Shown piece by piece: positions 8,742 to 19,529 of a stretch of DNA of 23,524 bases. A model generated the notes under the pieces. It was not told where the DNA came from. It saw nothing but the letters and a program-made list of their open reading frames with translations, and made no database searches. The DNA is taken from the NCBI GenBank assembly GCA_027943245.1, contig JANDJZ010000734.1:1-23524 (forward strand). The letters are read 5' to 3'. The DNA comes from Acanthamoeba sp. SK_2022b (taxonomy: Eukaryota; Discosea; Longamoebia; Acanthamoebidae). A program made the position numbers and the translations under genes. The first letter of the stretch is position 1; each line of letters begins with the position of its first letter.

Positions 8742-10502
8742 TTAGAAGATGTTGTCGATGATGCCGTTGAGGATCGTCTCTCTCACCGCCTTGAACACAA
8801 ACTCTGTGAGGGCACACAGGAGGGAGGTGAGCGTACTGCCCCTGGCTCGGTCTGAACAAGACGGAGGAGGGAGGCAACGGACCGATGTTCTGTGTGTCGA
8901 TGGCACACGTGAAGTGCGTGTAGATGACATGAGGTGACGTGTTCACCTCCAAAAACCGGGCCCGCATGAACTGCGACGCGGCCTCGAAGTTGGCTCCGCC
9001 TGCGCGACATCAATCACGAGGAAGAAGCTCAGTGAGTTTGCAGTGGCGTCGCGTCGCGTCGTGGCATGTGCGTGTGCGTACCGTTGTAGCTGGAGAAGGT
9101 GACCTTGAGGTCGACCTTCTTGATCTTCTCCTTGAAGAGATCGACCTTGTTGAGGAAGAGAATGAACGCGGTCTCGGCGAACCACGGGCTGTTGCAAATC
9201 TCATCGAAAAGCAACAGCGACTCTGCAATCGTTCACCCGCCCCACCCACACGCACATCAGCACCGGCGCTGGGCCTCGCGCGTTGGGACAAACGGGCGCG
9301 TGTACCCTTGGTTCGGTTTTGGCTGTCGTCCTCGCGAAGCGTCTGATCGTACTCGGAGAGCGCCACGCAGAAGATGACCGCCGTGACGCAATCGAAGCAG
9401 TGAATCCACTTTCTGCGTGTGTGGCGTGCGATACGACGTCGCGTGAGAAGCCGAGCGCTACATTTAGGCGCGAGCGCCCAGGGAGAGACCACCAAGGGAG
9501 AGCGCGCACCTGCGTTCCGACCGCTGTCCGCCCACGTCGACCATGCAGAAGGCCATGTCGTCGAATTCAAACTGGGCCTCGTCGATGCCTACGGATCGGA
9601 TGCGAGCCCGCAGCACGTCCTGATGTCAAAAAAGAGAGGTAAATGGGGAGAGGGATGAGCTCTGCGCAAGTGGGAACAGAACAAGGGCAAAGAGATGGCA
9701 GTACCCGCTCAGTTGGGCAGTAGTCGGCCTGCTCAAATCTGGAGATGTTGTCAAAGAAGCTAGCGTGGACGTACGGCGAGACGTGGGTTAGAACCGCGGT
9801 AGTATCAGGCGCCGGGAGGGGAGCACGTACTAGGCGGCCGAGTCGTTAAGCTGATAAACCTTGTCGCGCTGCTCGTAGGTGGCGCGGATGCCCGCATCGG
9901 CCCACAGGGCAGCAATATCCTGAGCCACTTGGGGGGTGAAGCTGTCACCACCCGCCGGCAGCTTCGCAAGTCGCTCGGCCCTCTCCTACAACGAACAGGG
10001 AACGTAAGTGCTTGGCCATTTTCAATCCTTTTATGGGCAAACCGCAACAGCTCATCTTGTGAATGAAAATATCGGGGAGGGGGGTACCATGTTCTCCTCA
10101 GACGACATCTCGATGCCAAGCTTCGAGGCGGCATGAACAATGACCTTCATCTGCGTGACGCAGTTACCGTAGATTACATGCTTGTAGGCCATCAGTTCCT
10201 CTCGTGTGAAGCCGCCAGCCATGGAAATGATCTTCATCTGCTTGAAGATAGTGCTCTTCCCTGATTCGCCGGGCCCTACACAAGCCAAATCGTCAATTGT
10301 TGGACAGTTCTCGGTAAATTGCAGTTTCTTCTTCGTAATTGCATTTGCGCAGGCTCAAACGTATCAGGTACGTACCGAGAAGCAGCAGCTTAACTTCCTG
10401 TTTCAGCCTCTTTCGGTCCTGTTGCAGCTCATATTCGATTTCATTATTCCTTCGCTTGGCCGCCTTCTCCTCTTCAGATAAACCACTCACGCAAGCTCCC
10501 AT
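8742..10502 (-). CDS. Heterotrimeric G-protein alpha subunit, 9 exons
   Basis: A GTP-binding switch that couples membrane receptors to effectors. Exons in transcript order: 10502-10376, 10275-10088, 9985-9831, 9759-9705, 9619-9510, 9412-9306, 9222-9082, 8999-8883, 8803-8742; 353 residues, the usual length. It starts MGAC: Gly2 is a myristoylation site and Cys4 a palmitoylation candidate. Motifs: P-loop GPGESGKST (residues 43-51; Pro where Ala is usual), DSAAYFF, switch [13 protein letters not shown] with Arg181 as the arginine finger, [12 protein letters not shown] with Gln207, NKVDLF, and FTCAIDTQN. Switch I has Ser-Val in place of the usual Thr-Thr, so a serine occupies the Mg-binding threonine position. 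The C-terminus IIDNIF lacks the cysteine four residues from the end that pertussis toxin modifies. Subclass not assigned. Confidence 0.96.
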
Positions 10503-10678
10503 CTTGTCTTCTTCGCTGTGTGGGCTGGCGGCGAGCCCTACACGGCCAGATATTATTCGGTTAATTAGAGAAATCTCGCTTTTCTCAACTCTTTATTTTT
10601 CAAGCGCAAAGCCCTTATTTGGGCACGTGCGCTATCCATTGGCGGCCGAAAGGCTTGTGGTGGCTGATCAAACTTGGT

Positions 10679-11905
10679 TCAGAGGTTGCAGGACGCAACG
10701 TAGACCTGGAGAAGCGAGGCGGCAGGCTGGTCCACGAACCAGTACAGGCTGCCCTCTGGCCACACGTGTTTCGACGGCAGCGCTCCCTCTTTTTCCTCCT
10801 TGCCCTGCGTCCCACGCACAATCATCGCCATCAGCGACGGTCACCACCAGCAGCAGAGAGAACAGGTAATGCTGTGAGAGGACAGGTGGGCACCTCGAGG
10901 ATGTCGAAGAGGACTTGCTTCTTGGCTTCACCCGTGGCGATGAAGGCAACGTTGCGAGCCGCATTTACTAGCGGCAGCGTGAACGTGATCCTCTCCGGCG
11001 GCGGCTTTGGCGAGTCGCTGATCGGCGCCACCTGCACGACGACGACAAGGACCGTGTCAAACGATTCGAGATCGCGTCAGCTCCGTTACCCGCGGAGGAG
11101 CAAAGCATGCAGAGTGTTAAGGTGGCGGTGTGGCGTACGAGGAGCTTGTCTTCCTTGAGTAGAGGGTGGGAGGGGAAGAGGGAGCAGGTGTGGCCATCAG
11201 GCCCCATGCCCAGCAGGATGAGGTCAAACTGCGGCACCTTGCCTCCTCCGCCCAGCTTGCTCTCCACCTTGGCCTGCGACGTCTCTACAGTCAGCCATGC
11301 CTTCAAGCGCACACGCGCGCGCTCACGCCTATACCTGGTAGGACTTGGCGGAGTCGGGAAGGGGCACGGAGACGTCGATCGTGTGAATGTGGTCGGCAGG
11401 GATGGGCACGTGGCGGAAGAGCTCCTGGTTGCACACGTAGTAGTTGCTCTCCTTGTCGTCCAGGCCCACGTAGCGCTCGTCCGCGAAGAACACTTCCCAC
11501 CGTCCCCACTGCTCGCAGCACACGCCAAGCGTTTGTTCCACGGCCGTGGAGAGGAGGAAGAGAGGTCGCAACGTACGTCGATGGAGTCACGGAGCTGGAG
11601 GAGGCGTGGCGCTACCAGAGCCGGAAGCGAGCCGCCTGAGAACGCCACCACGAACGACCCACGCTCCCTTTGCACAAGCACGAGTAAATGAATAAATGAA
11701 ATGAACAAATAATACACACATAATATTGATAAAGTAGTTGAAGGACGAGCGTTATCAAATGAGCAGCTCAATCTTTGTAGAATGGGAGGCTCTACTCGAT
11801 GGCCTGGCGGGAAAGACGAGCGATCAAATCGCCGGATTCTTCCGTGAGTAGATCCTTCGAGTGGCACACATATACGTGAGGCTTGGTCACTCCCGTGCGG
11901 TCCAT
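10679..11905 (-). CDS. PGLS: 6-phosphogluconolactonase, 6 exons
   Basis: It hydrolyses 6-phosphogluconolactone to 6-phosphogluconate, the second step of the oxidative pentose phosphate pathway, in the cytosol. Exons in transcript order: 11905-11796, 11667-11577, 11508-11335, 11273-11139, 11031-10894, 10804-10679; 257 residues, essentially the human length. Family motifs appear in order: [14 protein letters not shown] (phosphate-binding loop), [35 protein letters not shown] with the catalytic-region His153, [16 protein letters not shown], and [10 protein letters not shown]. The C-terminus ends shortly after [13 protein letters not shown]. No targeting signal is seen. The start is the first in-frame ATG. 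It is divergent from the secreted protein gene at 12105 and lies 176 bp upstream of the G-alpha start on the same strand. Confidence 0.95.
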
Positions 11906-12104
11906 TTGTTGTTAGATCTTGTGGTAATGCAGATCTTACTGCTGGTTTGGCTCTGCGGAAATCTCTGCAGCTGGCGTGCACGAGATTTCATTTTTATCTC
12001 GCCTGACCAACTGGCGCAGACCCTTCTGCCCTTCACACGTCTTCGTTCTCACCACTTCCCAACAAACGACAACAACACCAAGACGAAACACAACGAAGAC
12101 TACG

Positions 12105-12733
12105 ATGCAGTCTCCGCTCTTGCCGATTCTATTGCTGACGCTGATGGTGGGAATGAGCCTAGGAGAGGTTGCCGGGAGGCCACCCTCGCGGCCGCTGCAA
12201 CAGAGACCGCCCCAGCAAGTGGGCGGCCTGACCCTGCCGCCTGAGCGACCCCAGGTCGACCACAGGCCGCATCGCCTACACCGGACCAGGGAGGACGGTG
12301 ATGATGCCCATGCACGCCACCTGCTGGCCAAGGCTGCTACTGGCCTGGCGGCCTGCTGGAACGCTACTGCACCTCAGCCTCCCACTCACCTCTCGTTCGG
12401 GCCCGACGGGCGCTGCTGTACTTTCAAGTACGATGTCTAACGCTCGTCTTCTACAGCTGGAGTTGGTGGGCATGTTGGGCTAACACATCCACCAACATCA
12501 GGCTGGGCTGCGTGGGCAAGTTGTGGAGCATGGCGTGCCCTGAGTGCGAGCCCAAGACGTCCCACGTAAAGGTTGAGTGGTACCCACACTCGCACCACCA
12601 GGACGGCATTGTGCAGGGCGAACTCGAGTTTCGCATTCGAGCTGAACGCTGCCACGGCCGCCTCGAGGTGGCATTCACAGGGGACAAGAAGGCCATCGTT
12701 TCGCTCACATCGCCCATCCTGTGTAAACAATAA
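12105..12733 (+). CDS. Secreted Cys/Trp-rich protein of unknown family, 2 exons
   Basis: Exons 12105-12427 and 12457-12733 give about 199 residues. Residues 1-20 (PLLPILLLTLMVG core) form a clear signal peptide. A Pro/Arg/Gln-rich linker follows to about residue 45, then a C-terminal half rich in cysteine and tryptophan. It contains GRCCTF, NWSWWACWANTS (with N-glycosylation sequons), GCVGKLWSMACPEC and a final ILCKQ. The predicted product has no second membrane segment and no KDEL-like tail, so it is probably secreted or in endolysosomal lumen. The intron (12428-12456) is only 29 nt. It is supported because splicing joins two Cys-rich frames without a stop, whereas reading through ends at TAA inside the intron. 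The alternating hydrophobic pattern after residue 135 suggests a beta-rich disulfide domain. I do not recognise it. Confidence 0.75.
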
Positions 12734-12918
12734 TCCTTGCCACTGCTACTATGTAGCAAGCGCTCCAGCTTAACAGTAGAAACTCCGAGAGCAGTTTTCT
12801 CGCATTATTTCGCCAGTTTTCCGTGGCGTCTCACTGCATTTTGCAAGGTCGGACACACAACCGCGCCTCTGTACGGAGCCACAACACTATTTGCCCACTG
12901 CACAACACATAGCACAAC

Positions 12919-14423
12919 ATGTCGCACCACCACGATCACCACCATGGACACCATCACCACCACGACGACAAGAAGCGACCGCACGAGGAGACACTGGAAA
13001 AGGCCGTGAGCGAGCACAAGCACGACGGTGCCGCAGCCAAGAAGACCCGAACGGAGGGGGCGACCGCAGTGGGCGAGTCCAAGTGGGCTCAGCTCCTGGG
13101 CAGCACCACAGTGGGCGACCTCGTCCACCACCGCGTCAAACGTGCAAAGGGTGAAGCCCCAGCGCGAGACCAGCACCTAGTGGCCATAGAGGGGGACTTC
13201 ACGGTGGGTGCGGCCATGAACCTGCTGGCACGACACGACCTCCTGTCGGCCCCCGTCATCGAACCGCGGTCCCGCCGCTTCCTCGGCTTCGTGGACGTGC
13301 TCGACATCACGGGCTACATCCTGGCCTCCTACAGCGCTCATTCTGACGACACCAACTTCCTCAAGAAGGAGCTGCTCAACGAAGAGGTCTCGCACATCCT
13401 CAGTACGTCCTCCCAACGAGCCATCTTCTTCGTGTAGTAGTCCATATGGTAGTCCATGTCGAGTAGTGCTCATAATGCATTATCTGTGCAATAGACTACT
13501 CGAGGTGCGATGACAAGGTGATCATCGAGGAGAGCAAGACGTTGAAGGACCTCATCCACCTCTTCTGCGCGCCTCGCTTCAAGCACCGCCTTCACCGCGT
13601 AGCCGTCACCGCCGCTCCTACAAGTCCCGTACGTAGTGCTTCTATATATGTGCTACTCGAGCTACGTAGCTCACTGGCGAGCCCCTTCAACGTAGGACGA
13701 AGTGCCCAATGTCACCAACGTAGCGAGCTTGTCGGACGTCGTCGCCTTGGCAGTGTCCCAGCCCGACCTGCTGCCACCAGAGAAGGTAACGCCAGCCCGC
13801 TCCTTCCTGAACCCCTAGCGCTCTTACAGATGTGTCGCGCGACGCAGGCCAAGGCCACTGTCGGAGCGCTGAAGCTGGTCAAGCCCATCATCGGGGTGCG
13901 CATGGACAGCGCCGTGGTCGATGCCCTCGATATCCTCTTCCACAACAAGGTGAGCGGCATCGCCCTCATCGACGACGGAGGCCGAGTCACCGGCAACCTG
14001 TCCGCCAGCGATCTTCGCGTACGCGCCATCCCCCCCCTCCACACTACAAAGCGCAACACAGCGCTCACGCGCCACAACAGGGACTGAAGCCAGAGTCGTT
14101 CAAGTACTTCGAGGGCTCAGTTCTGCAGTTCTTCGTGAAAGGCCTCCCTCGAGTGGAGGTACCGCCACAGCTTCCTCTCCCTCCCTCTCCCCTCTCTGGC
14201 GCGGGTGGCTGGCGCTGACTTGCCGCCGCGCGCTGCACAGACAGGGCACGAGAGGGGACCTGGCCGGGCGCCCGTGACCTGTACGGCCGACGCGACGCTG
14301 CAGGAGTGCATGGAGCTGATGGTGAAGGAGCAGATCCACCGCGTCTACGTGGTCGACAACCAGGACTCCCTGCACATCTACGGCGTCGTCTCCATGAGCG
14401 ACCTCGTCCACCACCTCAAGTAG
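12919..14423 (+). CDS. CBS-domain protein with His-rich N-terminus, 6 exons
   Basis: Exons 12919-13402, 13495-13628, 13696-13785, 13848-14018 (or starting at 13830), 14081-14158, 14241-14423; 379 or 385 residues. Residues 2-16 are a His/Asp tract (10 His), then a Lys-rich segment. The rest is built from CBS repeats: TVGAAMNLLARHDLLSAPVI...LGFVDVLDI, VVDALDILFHNKVSGIALID...NLSASDLR, and TLQECMELMVKEQIHRVYVVD...GVVSMSDLVHHLK. A further repeat probably spans exons 2 and 3, making four repeats as two Bateman modules, as in AMPK-gamma/SNF4-type and plant CBSX proteins. Such domains bind adenine nucleotides, so an energy-sensing or regulatory role is likely, but no catalytic domain is attached. The partner cannot be deduced. 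It converges with the RhoGAP gene, 121 bp away. Confidence 0.88.
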
Positions 14424-14544
14424 TCGTGGCCGAGAGGCCACACAAACACAAACTCGCCCGCAAACGTTGATGTCATGCATGGTGTCATGTTGTTGGCCCA
14501 ACTTCAATAGAGAGGCTCTCTCGGCCTCGTCGCCTTCTTGCCTC

Positions 14545-17500
14545 TCAAGACTGTTCGCGCTGCTTGGCCTCGCGCTTCTTGGCAGCCCGCAGTTCCTTGC
14601 TGCTCTCCTTTTGTCGCCTCTCCTCTCCGTCCTTGGGCTCCTTCTTGTCCTTCCTGTGCTTGGTGCTGATGACGTTGCCTCCGCTGCTGCTCATGCCCGC
14701 ATTGAGGCGCGCCCGCGGCGTGCTGCTGCTTCCCCCTGCAGACCGCTCCTTGGTCGACGGCGACGGCGACGATGACGACGACGACCCGGTCCTGGACCCT
14801 GACCCCTGCGTGGACAGCGACGGCGACGACGACGACGGGACGTTGGCCGCGCGCGGCGTGAAGTAGACGGAGGACGTCGAGTGGTGGCGGGAGTGGTGGT
14901 GCCGCGGGGACGGCGCCTGCGCGGCCATGTGGAGCGGCAGCGAGGGCAGCACCACTGGCGCCATCTTCACCGACAAGGGCAGCGACAGTCGCGTGGACGA
15001 TGACGGAGATGCAGGAGCCTCGGAAGTGGTGGTTGTAGTTGAAGGGGTGGAAGGAGGCGACGACGATGGCGGCGGTGACGAAGGAGACGACGGGGACGAC
15101 GGTGTTGACGGCGTCGACGGGGATGGTGACGGAGTGGAGAGGCGTGACTTCTGGGCCTGCACTCTCTCGTCCACCCTGCGGAAGATCTCCTCGTGCTGCG
15201 AGATCAGCATCTCCGTGATGTCCGTCACCACCGACACATCTGCGCACACGGGCGGATGGGGGGGGGGCAGCGGTTAGCCTACAAGCGGTGTGAACGCAGC
15301 TGTAAAAGGGGGGCGGCGCACTCTTGAACACGTCGCGTTCATTGGCGCCGTTGGGTCGTCGCAGGATGTTGGGACCGAAGATGGTGGCGAGGTTGCTGAG
15401 GGGCATGAGGTTCTTCTCCGAGAACTTCTCCACGCGTGCCAGGAACTGGGTCAACACCTTGAGGGTGTTGTTGTGATGCTGTGCCACCACGCAGACCAGC
15501 CCCAATATCGTTGCTGGTCAGCACCAGTGGTGACCCCAGAGTGCGGCCGCACGTGGAGATGAGGAGGGGAGGCCGAGGCGCACCGTGGAGAGACCGACCA
15601 GCAGCTCGACCATCTTGCGCACAACGGTCTCCTTGTCGGGATTGAAGTCTCGCAGCTGCGAATGGGCCGCCACGAAGCAGTCGTGCTGTTGGCAAGGAAT
15701 GCGAAAGCGAAGGCGACAGCAAGTCAGCCCAGAGATCGGACAGTGTCACCAGCGATGAGGCGTCCGTGCCATGTCAAAGGTTAGGAGGGGCTCGGGGAGC
15801 TCGCGGAGGTAAAGCTTCATGAGCGAGCTCACCACGTGAACATCTGTGCCCGGCTTGAACTCGATATCCTGTGCAACAGCTCACGGAGTAAGCTCACAAT
15901 GTTATAGACACGGGGAGTGTAGAGCGGGGCTGGTTGCTTGCCTCGTTGCTATCGAAGGCCTGCTTGTAGGCTTCGATCTCGAGCGCATCTCCGGATATCC
16001 GGAAGATGCCCTCCTTGTCCAGCGCTGCATTGCAACCACGTGCACTTCATCGTCAGCGCCAATGACTACTCTGCCAATGGCGACAGCAACAGTCGTTACC
16101 GTAGCGGTCGAGGTAGGTGATGCATTTCTTGAGTATTGACGGGATAGGGTGCTTCGTCTCTCGCTTGCGGGCCATGATGGTGTTCAACTCCACCCCGAAC
16201 ACCTTTGTCGGCTCCGCATTCACGCACTTCACGGCACACGAGATGGCAGCACACAGGCATCATCGAGTGAGGTCATAGTGAGGTCCACACGCAGGACAAG
16301 ACCTAGGTAGCGGGTGGACAAACCTTGGCGCGGATGGCCTCGACCCACCGCTGGTGGGTCTCGGCGTCCTTGGAGGAGATGTGGTAGAGCGTGTGCGGGG
16401 CCTTGATCTTCCTTCCCGCCTCCGCTCCACCGTACACAGTCATCGCCACCTGTCCCGTTCTCCCATCAGATGAATTGATTCAACGATGGTGAATTAAAAA
16501 AATTCGAATGGTACCTCAGAGTTGTCGATGCCGAGCGTTGGGTCTCGGCGGAGAGAGAATGTGAACATTGGCGCCTCGTCGCTCACGATCTGGATGATGT
16601 AGTGGTCCAGCGGGATTACGCGCTTCGGCGGCTTCTTGCTCGACAAGTCCTGTGATGGGTACACTCATCGTCGACCTTGTAAGGGGAGGGATAGCCGGGG
16701 GGAGGCCATACGATCTGGTTGCGCCACACGAAGAGGAGGTACTCCTTGATGTGGAAGCACAGGCGCTTTCCGTGCTGGCCACCTCGCCTACCCCCCCCCC
16801 CGCGGGGCCAACATTCGACCAATTAGAGGAGAGCTGGAAGTCAGTGTATATATAGCGGTGGTACCGTCCAGACTTGAGTGGCTCCTTGAAGTGGAGGAAG
16901 CCCTCTCTCTCCACGGGCAGGAAGTGTTTCGTGTTGGCCGGCAGAGTCTGGGCACGGCACTAGGGTCAGCGGACCACCAACACCGCTCATCTTTTATGCA
17001 ATTTGATGAGAGAGCTAGTGATCTTGCCCTGCTGGTCGAGTTTCTGGTCTTGTGGAGATTCGTTGATGGTCAGCCACCGATTCATACCTGCCATGCAACC
17101 AACGATGCGTGAGGCCACCATCATGTTGTGCGCGACATCACTGACAGTGAAGGGCTGGGGGGAGCCCTCGCGCACCATCAATGGCGTTGATGTCGATGGT
17201 GGCGGCCGAGTACAGGAGGGCAAAGTCGTCCTCGGGAGCTCTCGGGTCGAAGAAGGTGGCACGGAGGAGGGCCAACGAGTGTTTGAGCTTCGCGCCAAAG
17301 TCGATGGGCACCAGCGCGACCGCGTTAGCGGCGCCGCCCTGGTCCCCCGACGCTGTCGGGCTCGGCGCCGATCCAGGCGTTGCGGTCGCAGTTCCTTCGC
17401 TCATGTGAACCTTCATGAGCACCGCGTCCCACATCAACACCACCGTGTCCTGCGTGTGGCGTGGGCACACATGTTATGAGTCACACGCTACAGGGAGGGA

Positions 17501-18219
17501 GAGAAGAGTGCAGGGCTACTTCGGAGGTGAGCTGAAGGGAGCCAATGGTGGCCTCGCGATCGGCGACCACGCCTTCGCGTCGGGGCGTAGCACTGCCGAA
17601 CGGGCGCGGGAGTACCACCAGGGATCGGTGGAGTGATGTGGACGACCGATGCTTGACCTTCTCCCTCTCCTTGTGCGATCTGGAGCTCCGCTTCCATGAC
17701 GAATTGCTGCTACCACCACCTCCGCCACTTATGCTACTGTGGGAGGTGGAGGAAGGGCCCTCCTCCGTCACGACGGGGGGGAGGCGGTGTCGCGCTTCTT
17801 CGTCGGAGATGAGGCGCGCGGCCGAGCGCACCCGGTCGTCGGCGCGTAGAGTGAAGATGAAGAGGTCGGCCCGCCCGGTGACATGGGCCCGCAGCTCGAC
17901 CGTACGAGAGGAGGAGAGTGAGGATGGAGTGCGCGACGGGGCGGGTGAAGATGAAGGAGAAGTTCGGGTTGATGAACGCGAACTGTTCAACATTCTCAAG
18001 ATTGGCACCTGAAGGAAGATTCAATCCCAGCGGAAACGCACATCAAGCGATTCAGTTTAAGTGAGGAGAAGCTCACGAGATTGAGATCAAGAATCTCTCC
18101 CCAAAGAGAGAGCTGGGTGGGAGCTAGGTGGACGCAGCGAGTAAGGTACGTACCTAGCAAGGTGAAACTAGGCGGCCAAGAGCAACTGAACGGCGATTAC
18201 GCTGACAGCAGCCCAGCAT
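14545..18219 (-). CDS. PH-domain RhoGAP protein, about 15 exons
   Basis: It stimulates GTP hydrolysis by Rho/Rac-type GTPases, probably at membranes through its PH domain. Exons in transcript order: 18219-18201 (weak), 18008-17938, 17894-17520, 17449-17214, 17140-17104, 16947-16865, 16787-16712, 16649-16515, 16449-16324, 16226-16100, 16024-15942, 15868-15770, 15685-15584, 15478-15322, 15239-14545; about 806 residues. The first ~270 residues are Ser-rich and unrecognised. The PH domain runs from EGFLHFKEPLKSG to HQRWVEAIRAK. The RhoGAP domain runs from VFGVELNTIM through CITYLDRY, the arginine finger in GIFRISG, VVSSLMKLYLRELPEPLLTF and LMPLSNLATIFGPNILRR. A Ser/Pro/Thr-rich tail of about 200 residues ends in a basic KKREAKQ segment. 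Introns 15869-15941 and 15686-15769 appear to start with GC. The first exon and the junctions around 17104-17214 are the least certain. Confidence 0.87.
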
Positions 18220-18512
18220 GAAAGGAACGAGTTCTGGATTTATGAAAGTGGTCGCCCACAGAGACCGCTTTCTTCATGCCCACCCAGGTTGCTTAGTGCC
18301 CGGGTCGTGTTGGGGCCAATTTGGTAAGTTGAACGAAATAGGCAAAACGGAGGTCTTTAAAACAGAAGATGACAGCTTGCAGCCAACTTACCAGCCAGCC
18401 AGACGCCACTGGGCGCGGTTGTGTAACGTATTATTGATAAGGCATCTTCATTCAGACGTTACTGGACCAGAGGGTTGCAGTAACTCTTTTGTAGCGCCTT
18501 GACAGAGAGGGC

Positions 18513-19471
18513 CTAGCAGGACCCATGGCATTGCTTGAACTTGCGCCCACTGTTGCACGGGCAAGGGTCGTTGCGCTTGGTCTTCTTGAGCTTAGCGAGG
18601 AGCTGCTCCTCGTCGTCCTGAGCCAGCTGCTTGCTGCGCTGGCTCTCCTGCCGCTGGATGGCGCTACGCAATTGGAGGTAGCCCCCGGCGTCGCCCGACT
18701 TGACCGCCGCGTAGAACGCGCGGATGTCGTCCCACAGCTTGCCGTAGCTCGCCTCCTCCTTGTTGCTCTCGTCGGCCATCGCCTGCTTCAGCCGCTCCCG
18801 GTCCATGAACGGCAGCGCCGGCGCGGCCTTGTCCTGGCCCTTGCCTGCGCTCGTGGCGGGAGCGCCAGTGGCCTTGTCCTTGCCCTGGTCATCGTCGCTG
18901 TCCTGGTCCTCCGTGGTTTCGATTGGCTCCACGTTGAGCTCCTGTTGGTAGCAGTGGTGGGTGAGCACGGGAATGACGAGCGCGAACGGGGAAAGGCCCA
19001 GCGACCTTCTCGGTATCGATGCCCATCTCCTTGAGCACGAAGCGACCGTCGACCGAGATCACGCTCACGCTCACGCTCGTGGCGCTCGTTGCCTCGTTGT
19101 TGCTGTTGATGTTATTGTTGGCCTCGGCGTCGTCGTGCTTGAGGGGCATCGTCGCCACGAGCGTCGTGTTGGCCTGATGGAACGTGGCTCGCGCGGCCTT
19201 GGCGTCAACCTCGAACGGTAGTTGAAGGTGGGGCACCAAGTTAAGGCGTAACTACTTTGTCAACTCCTCCCACGCACGCACACACGCCACACGCCACACG
19301 CCACACGCCACAGACCGAAAGGATATAGCCAAGCGGTAGTGGGCGGTGTCGTCGTGCAAGGCCACGTGTCCATTCGACTCGACAGCCAATCGCCAACGTC
19401 GCTCGTCCTTGCTCTGGCGAGGCATGGCCCAAATAGACGCCGCGGCGATGAGCAGCAGAGCAGAGGGCGAG

Positions 19472-19529
<58 letters not shown>

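Noticed and set aside
17033..17103. RhoGAP exon containing MNRWLTINESPQDQ
   Set aside because: This frame has no usable donor before its stop. An alternative with canonical sites at 17214/17140 and 17104/16947 gives an exact in-frame total, so the segment is treated as intron, with moderate confidence.
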